DNA from: an uncultured Bacteroidales bacterium
GTDB taxonomy: Bacteria; Bacteroidota; Bacteroidia; Bacteroidales; UBA932
Direction: 5' to 3'
Assembly: GCA_944323505.1 (NCBI GenBank)
Contig: CALUST010000007.1
Span: 108,850 to 172,849 of the forward strand
Length of the DNA: 64,000 bases
In this document: positions 52,501-60,871 of the stretch, one piece after another
Layout of the letters: every line of letters begins with the position of its first letter
How positions within the stretch are numbered: the stretch's first letter is position 1
Notes under the pieces: generated by a model
Databases searched by the model: none
Seen by the model: only the letters and a program-made list of their open reading frames with translations
Told to the model about the DNA's origin: nothing
Made by a program: the position numbers and the translations under genes

Positions 52501-52962
52501 AAGACCATATCGGAAATCCAGGCTGCGGAGCAGTCCGGGGCTGCCTATGTCCTGCATCTCCCGTCAGGGGATGTGTCGCTGCAGCAGGGAGACTATGAAA
52601 TATCTTCGGAGGATATGCCAGGCTGGCTTGTTTCATCAGACGGTCCTCTTACTGTGGCCCTGGACATCACAGTGACCGATGACCTGAAGAAAGAGGGGAC
52701 TGCAAGGGAACTCATCAACAGGATACAGAACCTCAGGAAGGACAGCGGCTTCGATGTCACAGACAAGATCAATGTGTCAGTATATGCCTCCGGGGAGGAT
52801 CTTGCTGATATCGCATCATCTCTCGAAGGCTTCGGAGAATATATCGCAGCACAGACACTTGCAAGGAATGTGGAGGTCAGAGATGCCGCCGAGGCTCCGG
52901 AGTCCGCTCATGATGTGGACTGGGGTGAAGGAAGCATAAGGATTGCAGTTGAGAGGATCTGA
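49519..52962 (+). CDS. ileS: isoleucine-tRNA ligase
   Basis: Class I synthetase charging tRNA-Ile, with editing of Val. The HIGH motif is in PSANGMPGIHHVMARS near residue 56, the CP1 editing domain covers about 190-400 (TTPWTLPSNTALCVGPD, and GADDDR with the editing Asp), and KMSKS is in GNKMSKRLGNAVDP near 690. The anticodon-binding domain and a long C-terminal part make 1147 residues, the eukaryote-like type II IleRS that in other bacteria is linked to mupirocin resistance. Zinc-binding C-terminal cysteines of the E. coli type are absent. It leads the ileS-DksA-like-lspA run. Confidence 0.95.
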   Translation: MKFNEYKGLDLVSVNNSILERWKRNDAFRKSLEIREGAPEFIFFEGPPSANGMPGIHHVMARSIKDAICRYKTQSGYKVDRRAGWDTHGLPVELGVEKMLGITKEDIGSKISVEDYNNACRKEVMKYTREWVSLTERIGYWVDMDDPYITYDNRYIETLWYLLKDIYNKGLLYKGYSIQPYSPAAGTGLSSHELNQPGCYRDVKDTTAVVQFEVIKDEKSQILYGCETLPVYFLAWTTTPWTLPSNTALCVGPDITYVRVMSFNPYTGSPVIYVVAKALVDSVFNPKAREIALEDYKPGDRLVPYRVLDGEFKGSELTGIVYRQLIPWFRPDEGAFRVISGDYVTVEEGTTGIVHIAPTFGADDDRVAKANGVPPLMVVDRNGEKQAQVDRKGRFYRIEDMDPAYVAERVSPEYAEYAGRYVKNAYDPTLAPDAPTLDVDICVMLKQQGKAFKIEKHVHTYPHCWRTDKPVLYYPLNSWFIRTTAVKDRMIELNNTIMWKPASTGTGRFGKWLENIQDWNLSRSRYWGTPLPIWRTEDGKEEKCIGSLKELYAEIEKSVAAGVMSSNPLKDKGFNPDDMSKENYDRIDLHRPYADEIYLVSPSGRKMTRETDLIDVWFDSGAMPYAQEGLRNLHSPRFGRTADFIAEGVDQTRGWFYTLHAINTMVSDKCAFRRVISNGLVLDKDGNKMSKRLGNAVDPFKALDKYGADALRWYMLTNSQPWDNLKFDEAGVDEVRRKFFGTLYNTYSFFALYANVDGFDPETAVTVAVKDRPELDRWIISLMNTLVKDVVAAYEDYDITTAGRLIQDFVCDHLSNWYVRLGRKRFWGGEMDSDKVSAYQTLYEVLVNVARLAAPIAPFFMERLYLDLVPGAESVHYTTMPSCDPSVVDKDLEDRMELAQRASSMVLALRRKVNIKVRQPLSRLVIPVIDARVKEQIERVKDLLLGEVNVKELEFMSDTAGIITKKIKPNFKTLGKTYGRQMKEIAAAFGTLDQKTISEIQAAEQSGAAYVLHLPSGDVSLQQGDYEISSEDMPGWLVSSDGPLTVALDITVTDDLKKEGTARELINRIQNLRKDSGFDVTDKINVSVYASGEDLADIASSLEGFGEYIAAQTLARNVEVRDAAEAPESAHDVDWGEGSIRIAVERI

Positions 52963-53033
52963 TCTCGATCACATGGACGGCATTGCCGCCAAAGACATAG
53001 AATAATAACCAATAACCTAATAATTCTGAAGTT

Positions 53034-53444
53034 ATGGCAGAAGAAAATAAAGTGAATGAACCTGAAAAGGTCCGTTACAGTGATGAGGAACTCCAGGAGT
53101 TCAAGGCTATCATCCTTGATATGCTTGAGAAGGCGAAAAAGGAATACAAGACATTGCGTGATGTCGTGACACACGGCTCCAGCAATGACATCGAGGATAC
53201 ATCACCGACATTCAAAGTGATGGAAGAGGGGGCGTCCACCCTTTCCAAGGAGGAGGCCGGGGCATTGGCCCAGCGTCAGTACAAGTTCATCCAGAATCTT
53301 GAGGCAGCCCTGGTGCGCATCGAGAACAAGACTTACGGTGTGTGCCGCGTCACAGGGAAACTCATTCCTAAGGAAAGGCTCAGACTCGTGCCTCATGCCA
53401 CTCTGACGGTTGAGGCAAAGGAGATGATGAACAAGAACAAATAG
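53034..53444 (+). CDS. DksA/TraR-like protein with degenerate zinc finger
   Basis: Small helical protein of the DksA/TraR family, which binds the secondary channel of RNA polymerase. A coiled-coil half (EELQEFKAIILDMLEKAKKEY, residues about 18-90) precedes the finger region KTYGVCRVTGKLIPKERL. Only the one Cys near residue 103 remains; canonical members have CxxC twice, and the second pair is replaced by LVPHATLTVEA. Such one-Cys forms occur in Bacteroidota. 136 residues. It lies 71 bases after ileS and three before the lspA frame. Whether it still acts on RNA polymerase is open. Confidence 0.85.
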   Translation: MAEENKVNEPEKVRYSDEELQEFKAIILDMLEKAKKEYKTLRDVVTHGSSNDIEDTSPTFKVMEEGASTLSKEEAGALAQRQYKFIQNLEAALVRIENKTYGVCRVTGKLIPKERLRLVPHATLTVEAKEMMNKNK

Positions 53445-53462
53445 CAGTTGACAGAATCGCCG

Positions 53463-54041
53463 ATGAAGATAAGCAAGGGGAAACGGCTCCTGATACTCGG
53501 AGTGCTGCTGGTCGTGATAGACCAGATCATCAAGGTCCTGGTGAAGACGAATATGTCGATAGGGGAAAGTATCCATGTTTTCGGAGACTGGTTCCAGATA
53601 TATTTCATAGAGAATGAGGGGATGGCATTCGGACTGAAATTCGGCGGGACTGTCGGGAAGTTCCTTCTTTCGCTTTTCAGGATACTGTTCTTCGGATTTC
53701 TGGTCTACTGGATATCGAGGCTTCTGAAGAACTGCACGACCCCTACAGGGGTTGTTGTCGGTCTGACTATGATTACTGCGGGAGCATTGGGCAATATCAT
53801 CGATTGCCTTTTTTACGGTCTGATTTGGGACTATGCCCCATTCATGTTCGGACGGGTAGTCGATATGTTCTATTTCCCGATTATAGACACCACATTCCCG
53901 GATTGGATGCCTCTTGTAGGCGGCAATCCTTTCCGGTTCTTTGCCCCGGTATTCAATTTCGCAGACAGTTGTGTCACTTGCGGAGCCATTTATCTGATTT
54001 TCTTCCAGTGGAGATTCTTTACCAGGGAGGACAAGGTCTGA
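53463..54041 (+). CDS. lspA: lipoprotein signal peptidase (SPase II)
   Basis: Inner-membrane aspartyl protease cleaving lipoprotein signal peptides. Four membrane helices are visible; the catalytic aspartates are in TAGALGNIIDCLFYG and VFNFADSCVTCGA. Between them is a loop of about 35 residues (MFYFPIIDTTFPDWMPLVGG), longer than in E. coli and usual in Bacteroidota. ATG 53463 (MKISKGKRLL) gives 192 residues; the open frame begins at a TTG 15 bases earlier. It is last in the ileS run and ends before a strong terminator. Confidence 0.94.
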   Translation: MKISKGKRLLILGVLLVVIDQIIKVLVKTNMSIGESIHVFGDWFQIYFIENEGMAFGLKFGGTVGKFLLSLFRILFFGFLVYWISRLLKNCTTPTGVVVGLTMITAGALGNIIDCLFYGLIWDYAPFMFGRVVDMFYFPIIDTTFPDWMPLVGGNPFRFFAPVFNFADSCVTCGAIYLIFFQWRFFTREDKV

Positions 54042-54072
54042 GTCATTAGGAGGCGTTTGATTCAATATCAAT

Positions 54073-54110
54073 AAAAAAGGACAGACCCGCAAGTCTGTCC
54101 TTTTTTATTG
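54073..54110. terminator. bidirectional terminator between lspA and acyl-CoA dehydrogenase genes
   Basis: Perfect 14-base-pair stem (54073-54086 with 54093-54106), loop CCGCAA, flanked by A6 on one side and T6 on the other, so it works in both directions for two convergent units. Confidence 0.92.
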
Positions 54111-54123
54111 GTGAGGCTGCATG

Positions 54124-55830
54124 CTATTTCCTGTAGCAGCCTATATCTTCCTTGTTGAAGTTGCAGATGAATGCGTTGTGTTTCTCAACCTCGGCTTCAG
54201 CATAGTTCACATAGGCTTTTGCCGACTGGGTGAACATTTCAGGAGCGCGGGTCGCATCCTGGATGATGAGGTGTGACATGACGCAGTCTGCTGCCATCTC
54301 ATAGAGCCGGCGTGCCATGAAGTCATGGAACTCCTGGTCTGCAGCTTCCTTTACAAGGTTGGTGCATGCTTCGAATTTGTCTGTCATCGTCTTGACACGC
54401 TCAAGCAGAGGTTTCATCTCTTCAGAGCATGCTACCTGCTCATATTCGCGGAGGGTTGCCAGGTAAGAGCCGTTGGTGACGTAGCGTATTGCGGCCACCG
54501 TCTGCAACTGTGTCGTACCCTCGTAGATGCTGGTGATACGGGCGTCACGGTAGATGCGCTGGCAGGCGTATTCAAGCATGAAACCGCTTCCTCCATGCAC
54601 CTGGATGCAGTCGTATGCATTCTGGTTGGCATATTCCGAGTTCATTCCTTTTGCCAGTGGAGTGAAAGAGTCGGCCAGCCTTGCGTACCTCTTCTGCTCC
54701 TGACGCTCCTCCGGAGTGAGCTTGCGTTCGCGGGCTATGTCGTCAAGAGCCTTGTATATGTCCACGTAACGGGATGTCTGATAGAGCAGTGCGCGTCCTG
54801 CATCAAGTTTCGCCTTGATTGTGGACAGCATGTCATATACTGCCGGGAATTCGATGATTGCCTTGCCGAACTGCTTGCGGTCCTTTGCGTATGCAAGAGC
54901 CTCGTTGTATGCAGCCTGGCTCAGTCCGACACTCTGTGCCGCGATGCCGAGGCGTGCGCCGTTCATGAGGGCCATCACATATTTGATGAGTCCCAGCTTG
55001 CGGTCTCCGCAAAGTTCCGCCTTTGCGTTCTTGAATACGAGTTCGCATGTAGGGGAGCCGTGGATGCCGAGCTTGTTCTCGATACGGCGGACATTCACGC
55101 CACCGTCTCTCTTGTCGTAGATGAACATCGAAAGTCCTCGTCCGTCTTTTGTCCCTTCCTCGGAGCGGGCGAGCACCAGATGGAGGTCAGCATCCCCGTT
55201 GGTGATGAAACGCTTTACCCCGTTCAGTCTCCAGCAGTTCCCTGCCTCATCGTATGTGGCTTTCAGCATGACGCTCTGGAGGTCTGAGCCTGCATCAGGC
55301 TCCGTAAGGTCCATCGACATTGTCTCACCTGCGCAGATACGCGGGATGAAACGGCTGTGCTGGTCCTCGTTTCCGAATTCGTAAAGTGTCTCGATACAGT
55401 CCTGTAGCGACCAGATGTTGCTGAACCCTGCATCGGCAGCCGCAACAATCTCCGCACACATTGTATATGGCGTGATAGGGAAGTTGAGCCCTCCGAAACG
55501 GCGCGGCATCGTCATACCGTTCAGCCCGGCCTTGACCGTCGCGTCCATATTGACTTTTGTGCCGGCGGCATATTCCACTCTGCCGTTGGCGCAGTGAGGA
55601 CCTTCGAGGTCAACGCTTTCTGCATTTGCCGCTATGACTTCTCCGGTGATCTCACCGGTGATTTCCAGAACCTTGTCATAAGAGTCCATTGCATCCGCAT
55701 AGTCCTGCGGGGCATAGTCAAACTCATCCTTGTCCCTGTAGTTCCGCTCCTTGAGTTCACAGATGCGCTCCATCATCGGATTGTTGAGATGGTAGCGCAG
55801 TTCCGGGTGTTCAGTATAGAAATTGGCCAT
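54124..55830 (-). CDS. acyl-CoA dehydrogenase
   Basis: FAD-dependent acyl-CoA dehydrogenase. The N-terminal helical domain, the FAD/substrate beta domain (SMDLTEPDAGSDLQSV, FITNGDAD) and the C-terminal helices with the catalytic base Glu in TSIYEGTTQLQTVAAIRYV are visible; GNDCIQ-type nucleotide stretch appears as YDCIQVHGGSGFMLEYACQRI. 568 residues is longer than short-chain enzymes (about 380) because of an extra C-terminal helical domain, a type frequent in Bacteroidota. It follows etfA by one base, so the dehydrogenase and its electron acceptor are made together. Chain-length preference cannot be read from the sequence. Confidence 0.92.
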   Translation of the reverse strand: MANFYTEHPELRYHLNNPMMERICELKERNYRDKDEFDYAPQDYADAMDSYDKVLEITGEITGEVIAANAESVDLEGPHCANGRVEYAAGTKVNMDATVKAGLNGMTMPRRFGGLNFPITPYTMCAEIVAAADAGFSNIWSLQDCIETLYEFGNEDQHSRFIPRICAGETMSMDLTEPDAGSDLQSVMLKATYDEAGNCWRLNGVKRFITNGDADLHLVLARSEEGTKDGRGLSMFIYDKRDGGVNVRRIENKLGIHGSPTCELVFKNAKAELCGDRKLGLIKYVMALMNGARLGIAAQSVGLSQAAYNEALAYAKDRKQFGKAIIEFPAVYDMLSTIKAKLDAGRALLYQTSRYVDIYKALDDIARERKLTPEERQEQKRYARLADSFTPLAKGMNSEYANQNAYDCIQVHGGSGFMLEYACQRIYRDARITSIYEGTTQLQTVAAIRYVTNGSYLATLREYEQVACSEEMKPLLERVKTMTDKFEACTNLVKEAADQEFHDFMARRLYEMAADCVMSHLIIQDATRAPEMFTQSAKAYVNYAEAEVEKHNAFICNFNKEDIGCYRK

Positions 55831-55831
55831 A

Positions 55832-56851
55832 TTATTTGCTGTGTGATTTGTAATACTTGATCATCTTAGGGATTACCTCTTCAACAGTCCCGTTGATGAC
55901 GTAATCTGCGATAGTGTTGATAGGGGCATTCTCATCATTATTGATGGAGATGATTATGCTGCTCTCCTGCATTCCGGCAATGTGCTGGATCTGCCCGCTG
56001 ATGCCGCAGGCGATGTAGAGTTTCGGCCTAACGGTCACTCCTGTCTGGCCGATCTGCCTGTCGTGGTCTGCAAAGCCTGCATCCACTGCCGCACGGCTGG
56101 CGCCGACTTCCGCATGGAGTTCCTTGGCCAGTTCGAACAGCATGTCGAAACCTTCCTTGGAGCCCATGCCATAGCCTCCGGCTACGACGATTGACGCGCC
56201 TTTGAGATTGTGTTTTGCTTTCTCGACATGGCGGTCGATGACCTTCACCACATAGTCTGTCTCAGGTACGTATTTGGCTACATCATGGTTGATGACCTCG
56301 CCCTTGTAGTTCTCGTCGAGAATCTCCTTTTTCATCACGCCTTCCCTGACAGTGGCCATCTGAGGACGGTGCTCAGGATTGACGATTGTCGCCACTATGT
56401 TGCCTCCGAATGCCGGGCGGATCTGATAGAGCAGGTCCTTGTATGTCTTGTCCGCCTTCTTGTCCTCGTGGTCTCCGATTTCCAGGGACGTGCAGTCTGC
56501 CGTGAGTCCGCTGGTGAGGGCTGAAGATACGCGCGGCCCGAGGTCGCGTCCAATCACAGTCGCGCCCATCAGACAGATCTGCGGCTTCTCTTCTTTGAAC
56601 AGATTGATGAGAATGGAAGAATGCGGCAATGAAGTGTAAGGGAAAAGACCTTCCGCATCGAATACATGCAGTTTGTCCACGCCGAACGGCATCACTTGCT
56701 TCTCAATGCCTGCAAGGCCATGGCCTGCGGCGATTGCTTCAAGCCTGCAGCCCAGCCTGTCAGCCAGCTTGCGGCCTTTCGTCAGCAGTTCAAGGCTGAC
56801 ATCGGCAACGGTAGTGCCTTCTATTTCAAGATATACGAATACGTTGTTCAT
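55832..56851 (-). CDS. etfA: electron transfer flavoprotein alpha subunit
   Basis: FAD-binding subunit of ETF, which takes electrons from the acyl-CoA dehydrogenase. The C-terminal FAD domain is clear: GASRAAVDAGFADHDRQIG, GVTVRPKLYIACGISGQIQH and SINNDENAPINTIADY. The N-terminal Rossmann-like half is weaker, as usual. 339 residues. It lies between etfB (seven bases upstream) and the dehydrogenase gene. The VRPKLYI form with Gln-Thr-Gly is the common ETF type. Confidence 0.94.
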   Translation of the reverse strand: MNNVFVYLEIEGTTVADVSLELLTKGRKLADRLGCRLEAIAAGHGLAGIEKQVMPFGVDKLHVFDAEGLFPYTSLPHSSILINLFKEEKPQICLMGATVIGRDLGPRVSSALTSGLTADCTSLEIGDHEDKKADKTYKDLLYQIRPAFGGNIVATIVNPEHRPQMATVREGVMKKEILDENYKGEVINHDVAKYVPETDYVVKVIDRHVEKAKHNLKGASIVVAGGYGMGSKEGFDMLFELAKELHAEVGASRAAVDAGFADHDRQIGQTGVTVRPKLYIACGISGQIQHIAGMQESSIIISINNDENAPINTIADYVINGTVEEVIPKMIKYYKSHSK

Positions 56852-56858
56852 GATCAGT

Positions 56859-57752
56859 CTATCCTATCGTATGGTTTGCTAAAAGTTCTGTAATCAGGCC
56901 TTCCACATCATGGTCGCTCCCTGTCAGCGTCTTGCTTTCCTTTGCCTGGAACGAGATATTCTGGATTGCCTTTACTTTTGTCGGTGAGCCGCTGAGCCCG
57001 CATTGCTCAAGATCCGCATTGACATCGGCAGCGCTCCATTCCGTGATATTGAGATACGGACGTCCGGCATAGAGTTCTGCGTATGGCAGTTCTGCCCCAT
57101 CTTTTGTGATGGCTGCCTTTTCCTGTGCCCCAAGTGCACGTTTGTATTTCTGCACCAGCCGTGCATTTCTCGGACGGCAAGGTGCCGCGCTTCCGTTGAC
57201 AGTTATCACCAGAGGCAGCGGAGCCACGACAGTCTCCACACCTCCGTCGATATGCCTCTTGATCGTGACTTTCTTTTCCGCTTCGTTTACTTCAAGGATT
57301 TCCTCTGCGTATGTCACCTGCGCCAGACCGAGTTTCTCAGCCACCTGAGGTCCTACCTGGGCGGTATCCCCGTCGATGGCCTGTCGGCCTCCGATTATGA
57401 GGTCATATTCTCCGATTTTGCGGATAGCCGTAGCCAGGGCGTATGATGTGGCCAAAGTATCTGCTCCGGCAAAAGCCCTGTCTGTGAGGAGGTATCCTCC
57501 GTCTGCCCCTCGGTACAGGCCTTCGCGGATGATTTCCGCAGCGCGTCCCGGACCCATGGTCAGGATGGTCACGGTCGATCCCGGATGAGTATCTTTCAGC
57601 CTCAGAGCCTGTTCAAGGGCATTGAGATCCTCAGGATTGAAGATGGCCGGGAGTGCCGCGCGGTTGATGGTACCCTCGGCTGTCATGGCATCTTTCCCGA
57701 CATTGCGTGTGTCAGGAACCTGTTTTGCCAATACAACGATTTTTAGACTCAT
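56859..57752 (-). CDS. etfB: electron transfer flavoprotein beta subunit
   Basis: AMP- or second-FAD-binding subunit of ETF. MSLKIVVLAKQVPDTRNVG begins the fold, LRLKDTHPGSTVTILTMGP and DLIIGGRQAIDGDTAQVGPQ are the conserved nucleotide stretches, and TVNGSAAPCRPRNARLVQKY is near 205. ATG 57752 gives 297 residues; the open frame extends to 57941 over the promoter. The DGDTAQVGPQ motif occurs in ETFs of both ordinary and bifurcating type, so bifurcation cannot be decided. First gene of etfB-etfA-acyl-CoA dehydrogenase. Confidence 0.93.
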   Translation of the reverse strand: MSLKIVVLAKQVPDTRNVGKDAMTAEGTINRAALPAIFNPEDLNALEQALRLKDTHPGSTVTILTMGPGRAAEIIREGLYRGADGGYLLTDRAFAGADTLATSYALATAIRKIGEYDLIIGGRQAIDGDTAQVGPQVAEKLGLAQVTYAEEILEVNEAEKKVTIKRHIDGGVETVVAPLPLVITVNGSAAPCRPRNARLVQKYKRALGAQEKAAITKDGAELPYAELYAGRPYLNITEWSAADVNADLEQCGLSGSPTKVKAIQNISFQAKESKTLTGSDHDVEGLITELLANHTIG

Positions 57753-57835
57753 GTTATTGTATCTGATTAATAATTTATTATTTAATATGTGTCGTGTTAC
57801 AGCGTCTTTATGATTGACAAAAGTCAACAACCCAG

Positions 57836-57843
57836 CAAATATA
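57836..57843 (-). promoter_or_regulatory. -7 promoter element of the etfB operon
   Basis: TATATTTG on the reverse strand, 83 bases before the etfB ATG. No clear -33 TTTG. Confidence 0.45.
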
Positions 57844-57905
57844 CTAAAATCCGTGAGATGTACGATGAAATGCCGTTGAAATAATTGATATAAAAACATC
57901 GGAGC

Positions 57906-60047
57906 ATGAAAGTTTTTCGCTTTTTGCCGGTTTTTTCTCATTTTTACAATCGAAAAACAGAAGGTCCGATGGTTTCTCTATTTTCTTTTCTTGCCATTTT
58001 CGGCGGTATGGCTGCGGTCCAGGGCGGACTGCAAGATGACAGCAGTCCGGCTGCAGACAGCGGATGGGTATTGAGTACAGATGATTATGTTTCGGAAGAT
58101 TATGCCGGAGTCCCTGTCGCCAACGGGATGCTCGGCATCCTGCCATGGAAGGAGCCGTTTTCTGTCAGGCATGTCATGCTGAATAATGTCTCTGACAGGC
58201 TCGGTCCTGACCAGGTCAACGGTACTGTCCGCGGGATCAATCCTTTCGGACTCTCGATGAGTGTCGGGGGAATGTCTGCCTGGACAGTGTCGGGATGGCG
58301 GCAGTCTCTCGATATGAGAAATGCGGAGCATGTGACGGAGTTTGTGGCGGACGGGAAAGTCGGAGTGAGGTATTCATTCTCAGCATTGAGAAATCTGCCG
58401 TATTCAATGCTGATGGATGTGGAGGTGACGGCTTTTGAAGATGTGGAAGTGGAGTTCCGGAACAGGATGTGTGTCCCGGAAGATTACACAGAGGCGGAAA
58501 GAGAACGGAAGTCATATCTTGTAGAGGGTAGGGAGTTGGACGTGCTCAGGACGTCTGCCGAGACAGCCGGGGGCAGATATGAAGTGGCTGCCGCTTCTAT
58601 GTTCATCCTTGGTGACACTTTTTCTGGCACAGAGGGGATTACCTCAGGTGTCGGCGGCACATCGTCAATATCTTCCCGCTCAGGAACCTCTGATGAGGAT
58701 ATCCTGGCTTTCGGCCTTAGGCGGGGAGGTTCCGTCAAATTCACGCTTGTTGCCTCTGTGTGTTCCACGGCTGATTTCTCCGACCCTTGGAACGAGACAG
58801 TCCGCCAGCTTGTTTATATCGACAGGATGTCTGTCGGGGAGATCATGGAGGGACACAGAGCCGGATGGGAAGAACTTTGGACGGGAGATATAGAGATCGA
58901 AGGGGACATTGAGGCTCAACAGGCGGTCAGACTTGCGCTTTTCAATCTCTACGGCTCGTGTCGAGAAGGCTCCCGATTGAGTATTTCTCCTATGGGTCTT
59001 TCGTCCCGGGGATATAACGGTCATATTTTCTGGGATGCGGAGATGTGGATGTTCCCTCCGATGCTTCTCTTGAACAGCGGTATTGCCGAATCCATGATGG
59101 ATTATCGTCTGGACAGGCTTCCGGCAGCAAGAAGGAGGGCGATGGCATCCGGATATGTCGGGGCGATGTTCCCATGGGAATCGGATGAATTCGGGCAGGA
59201 GTCGACCCCGGTGTGGGCATTGACCGGCCCTATGGAGCATCATATCACTGCGGATGTCGGTATTGCGGCGTGGAATTATTGGTGCGTGACCGGGGACAGA
59301 CAGTGGTTGGCTGACAAAGGGTGGCCGTTGTTGAAGGCTGCTGCCGAGTTCTGGACAGGAAGAGTGAGGGACAATGGCGACGGTACATACTCGATAGCGG
59401 GAGTGGTCGGGGCTGATGAATATGCCAATAATGTGACCGACAATGCCTTTACCAACGGGGCAGTCTCAAGGATGCTTGAGTATGCCGTCAAGGCTGCACA
59501 TCTGTGCGGGGAGAAAAGTCCGGCGGAGTGGGGCAGGATTTCGGACGGGCTGAGAATCCTGCATGATAATGGGGTCACAATGGAGTATGAGGGATACGAT
59601 GGGCGGCAGATCAAGCAGGCGGATGCCAATCTGCTCGGTTACCCTCTCGGGGTCATAAGGGACAAGTCCCGGCTTAGACGGGATCTGGAGTATTATGAGT
59701 CCAGGATAGACCCTGTCAACGGCCCGGCAATGACATGGAGCATATTCTGTGTCCAGTATGCAAGGCTGGGGGACGTGGCAAAGGCGGAAGATATGTTCTA
59801 CCGTTGTTTCAGGCCTTTCTCCCGTCCTCCGTTCGGGGCGTTGGCGGAGACTCCGGCATCGGACAATCCTTATTTTGTGACGGCCGCAGGAGGCCTGCTG
59901 CAGGCTGTGCTGTATGGATTCGGCGGATTTGAAGTCACGGATAGAGGCATTGTGCGTCATGATGCAGTGTTGCCGTCGTCCTGGAGTTCTCTGACTGTCA
60001 AAGGAGTAGGGCCTGACAGGGAGACGGTGGTGATCCGGGGCAGATGA
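57906..60047 (+). CDS. GH65-like glycoside hydrolase, probably exported
   Basis: Glycosidase of the GH65 (alpha/alpha)6 family, which includes disaccharide phosphorylases and hydrolases such as the glucosylgalactosyl-hydroxylysine glucosidase. The N-terminal beta-sandwich (about 45-290) precedes the barrel with YNGHIFWDAEMWMFPPMLLL, PWESDEFGQE, the general-acid region GADEYANNVTDNAFTN and RQIKQADANLLGYPL. 713 residues from ATG 57906; the ATG at 57969 (MVSLFSFLAIFGGM) would give 692. Either way a hydrophobic segment just after it suggests export. The gene is single, 154 bases from the etfB start and divergent from it, with no SusCD pair nearby. Substrate is unknown. Confidence 0.82.
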   Translation: MKVFRFLPVFSHFYNRKTEGPMVSLFSFLAIFGGMAAVQGGLQDDSSPAADSGWVLSTDDYVSEDYAGVPVANGMLGILPWKEPFSVRHVMLNNVSDRLGPDQVNGTVRGINPFGLSMSVGGMSAWTVSGWRQSLDMRNAEHVTEFVADGKVGVRYSFSALRNLPYSMLMDVEVTAFEDVEVEFRNRMCVPEDYTEAERERKSYLVEGRELDVLRTSAETAGGRYEVAAASMFILGDTFSGTEGITSGVGGTSSISSRSGTSDEDILAFGLRRGGSVKFTLVASVCSTADFSDPWNETVRQLVYIDRMSVGEIMEGHRAGWEELWTGDIEIEGDIEAQQAVRLALFNLYGSCREGSRLSISPMGLSSRGYNGHIFWDAEMWMFPPMLLLNSGIAESMMDYRLDRLPAARRRAMASGYVGAMFPWESDEFGQESTPVWALTGPMEHHITADVGIAAWNYWCVTGDRQWLADKGWPLLKAAAEFWTGRVRDNGDGTYSIAGVVGADEYANNVTDNAFTNGAVSRMLEYAVKAAHLCGEKSPAEWGRISDGLRILHDNGVTMEYEGYDGRQIKQADANLLGYPLGVIRDKSRLRRDLEYYESRIDPVNGPAMTWSIFCVQYARLGDVAKAEDMFYRCFRPFSRPPFGALAETPASDNPYFVTAAGGLLQAVLYGFGGFEVTDRGIVRHDAVLPSSWSSLTVKGVGPDRETVVIRGR

Positions 60048-60070
60048 CAGGGCGCGCATGGGTCGTGATA

Positions 60071-60104
60071 CAAAAAAAGATGCCGTGTCCGGCATCCTTT
60101 TCTG
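60071..60104. terminator. bidirectional terminator between GH65 and beta-barrel genes
   Basis: Stem GATGCCG/CGGCATC (60079-60085 with 60090-60096), loop TGTC, with A7 before and CTTTT after, between two convergent genes. Confidence 0.75.
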
Positions 60105-60135
60105 TCAGTCAGGCTGATTTCTTGTCTCCAGACAA

Positions 60136-60804
60136 TCAGAAATAATACTTTACACCGGCGGTTATCCCGTAGTTGAACCCGGCTGCGAAGTTGGTCATTC
60201 CGGCTGTGAAGTCATTTGACCCGGTCTCGACTGTGTTATAGAGCACTGTGAAATCAAGGAGATTGACACTTACGCCCAGGAAGTCAACAGGCTTGAACTC
60301 GAATTTGCCGAGATCTGCAGAGAATCCGAATGCAAAAGGAAGTTTAGTGGTCGTATTGCCATAACTGTCCGAGTCATAGTTGTAGTCTGGCGATACGACT
60401 GAGCCGCCGCCGAACCCGAACTGCAAACCAGGGGTGTAGAACAACTTGTCCTCAATGAGAGGGATGTAGTAGTTGGCGCCGATGGTGAACATTGCGATAT
60501 GGGTCGTGGAGAAGTAGTTCTTGTTGTTGTGATTGTCATAGAACTCCTTGCTCATGTCGTACTCAAGTCCTGCAGATACTTCGAGATTGTCGATGACAAA
60601 GTAGCTGAACTGCGGGGCAAGCAGGAATGATGTTGTTCCTGGGGTCTTTGTGGTTTCTGACTGTCCGGCTGCACTTATTGTGGTTGATGATGAACCTCCG
60701 GATACTCCGAGATTGCCGCCTACTGTGAATTCACCTTGTTTCTGTGCTGACATTGTTGTCACTGCTGCAACCAGAACGGCTGCTGTAAGAAAAAATTTTT
60801 TCAT
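60136..60804 (-). CDS. outer-membrane beta-barrel protein
   Basis: Small exported barrel of the OmpA/porin-like beta-barrel families of Bacteroidota. MKKFFLTAAVLVAAVTTMSA is a clear signal peptide (cleavage before QKQGEF). The mature part of about 200 residues is made of alternating strands and Gly/Ser/Asn-rich loops, and the last residue is Phe (GVKYYF), the usual outer-membrane insertion signal. About eight strands are likely. It is single, with its own promoter element. Ligand or function is unknown. Confidence 0.82.
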   Translation of the reverse strand: MKKFFLTAAVLVAAVTTMSAQKQGEFTVGGNLGVSGGSSSTTISAAGQSETTKTPGTTSFLLAPQFSYFVIDNLEVSAGLEYDMSKEFYDNHNNKNYFSTTHIAMFTIGANYYIPLIEDKLFYTPGLQFGFGGGSVVSPDYNYDSDSYGNTTTKLPFAFGFSADLGKFEFKPVDFLGVSVNLLDFTVLYNTVETGSNDFTAGMTNFAAGFNYGITAGVKYYF

Positions 60805-60863
60805 AATAAATGTGTTTGTCTCAGTTTAATCTGTTTCCAAATTCTCCTGACTGAATTGCGGTA

Positions 60864-60871
60864 CAAATATA
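60864..60871 (-). promoter_or_regulatory. -7 promoter element of the beta-barrel gene
   Basis: TATATTTG on the reverse strand, 59 bases before the ATG at 60804; -33 not clear. Confidence 0.45.
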
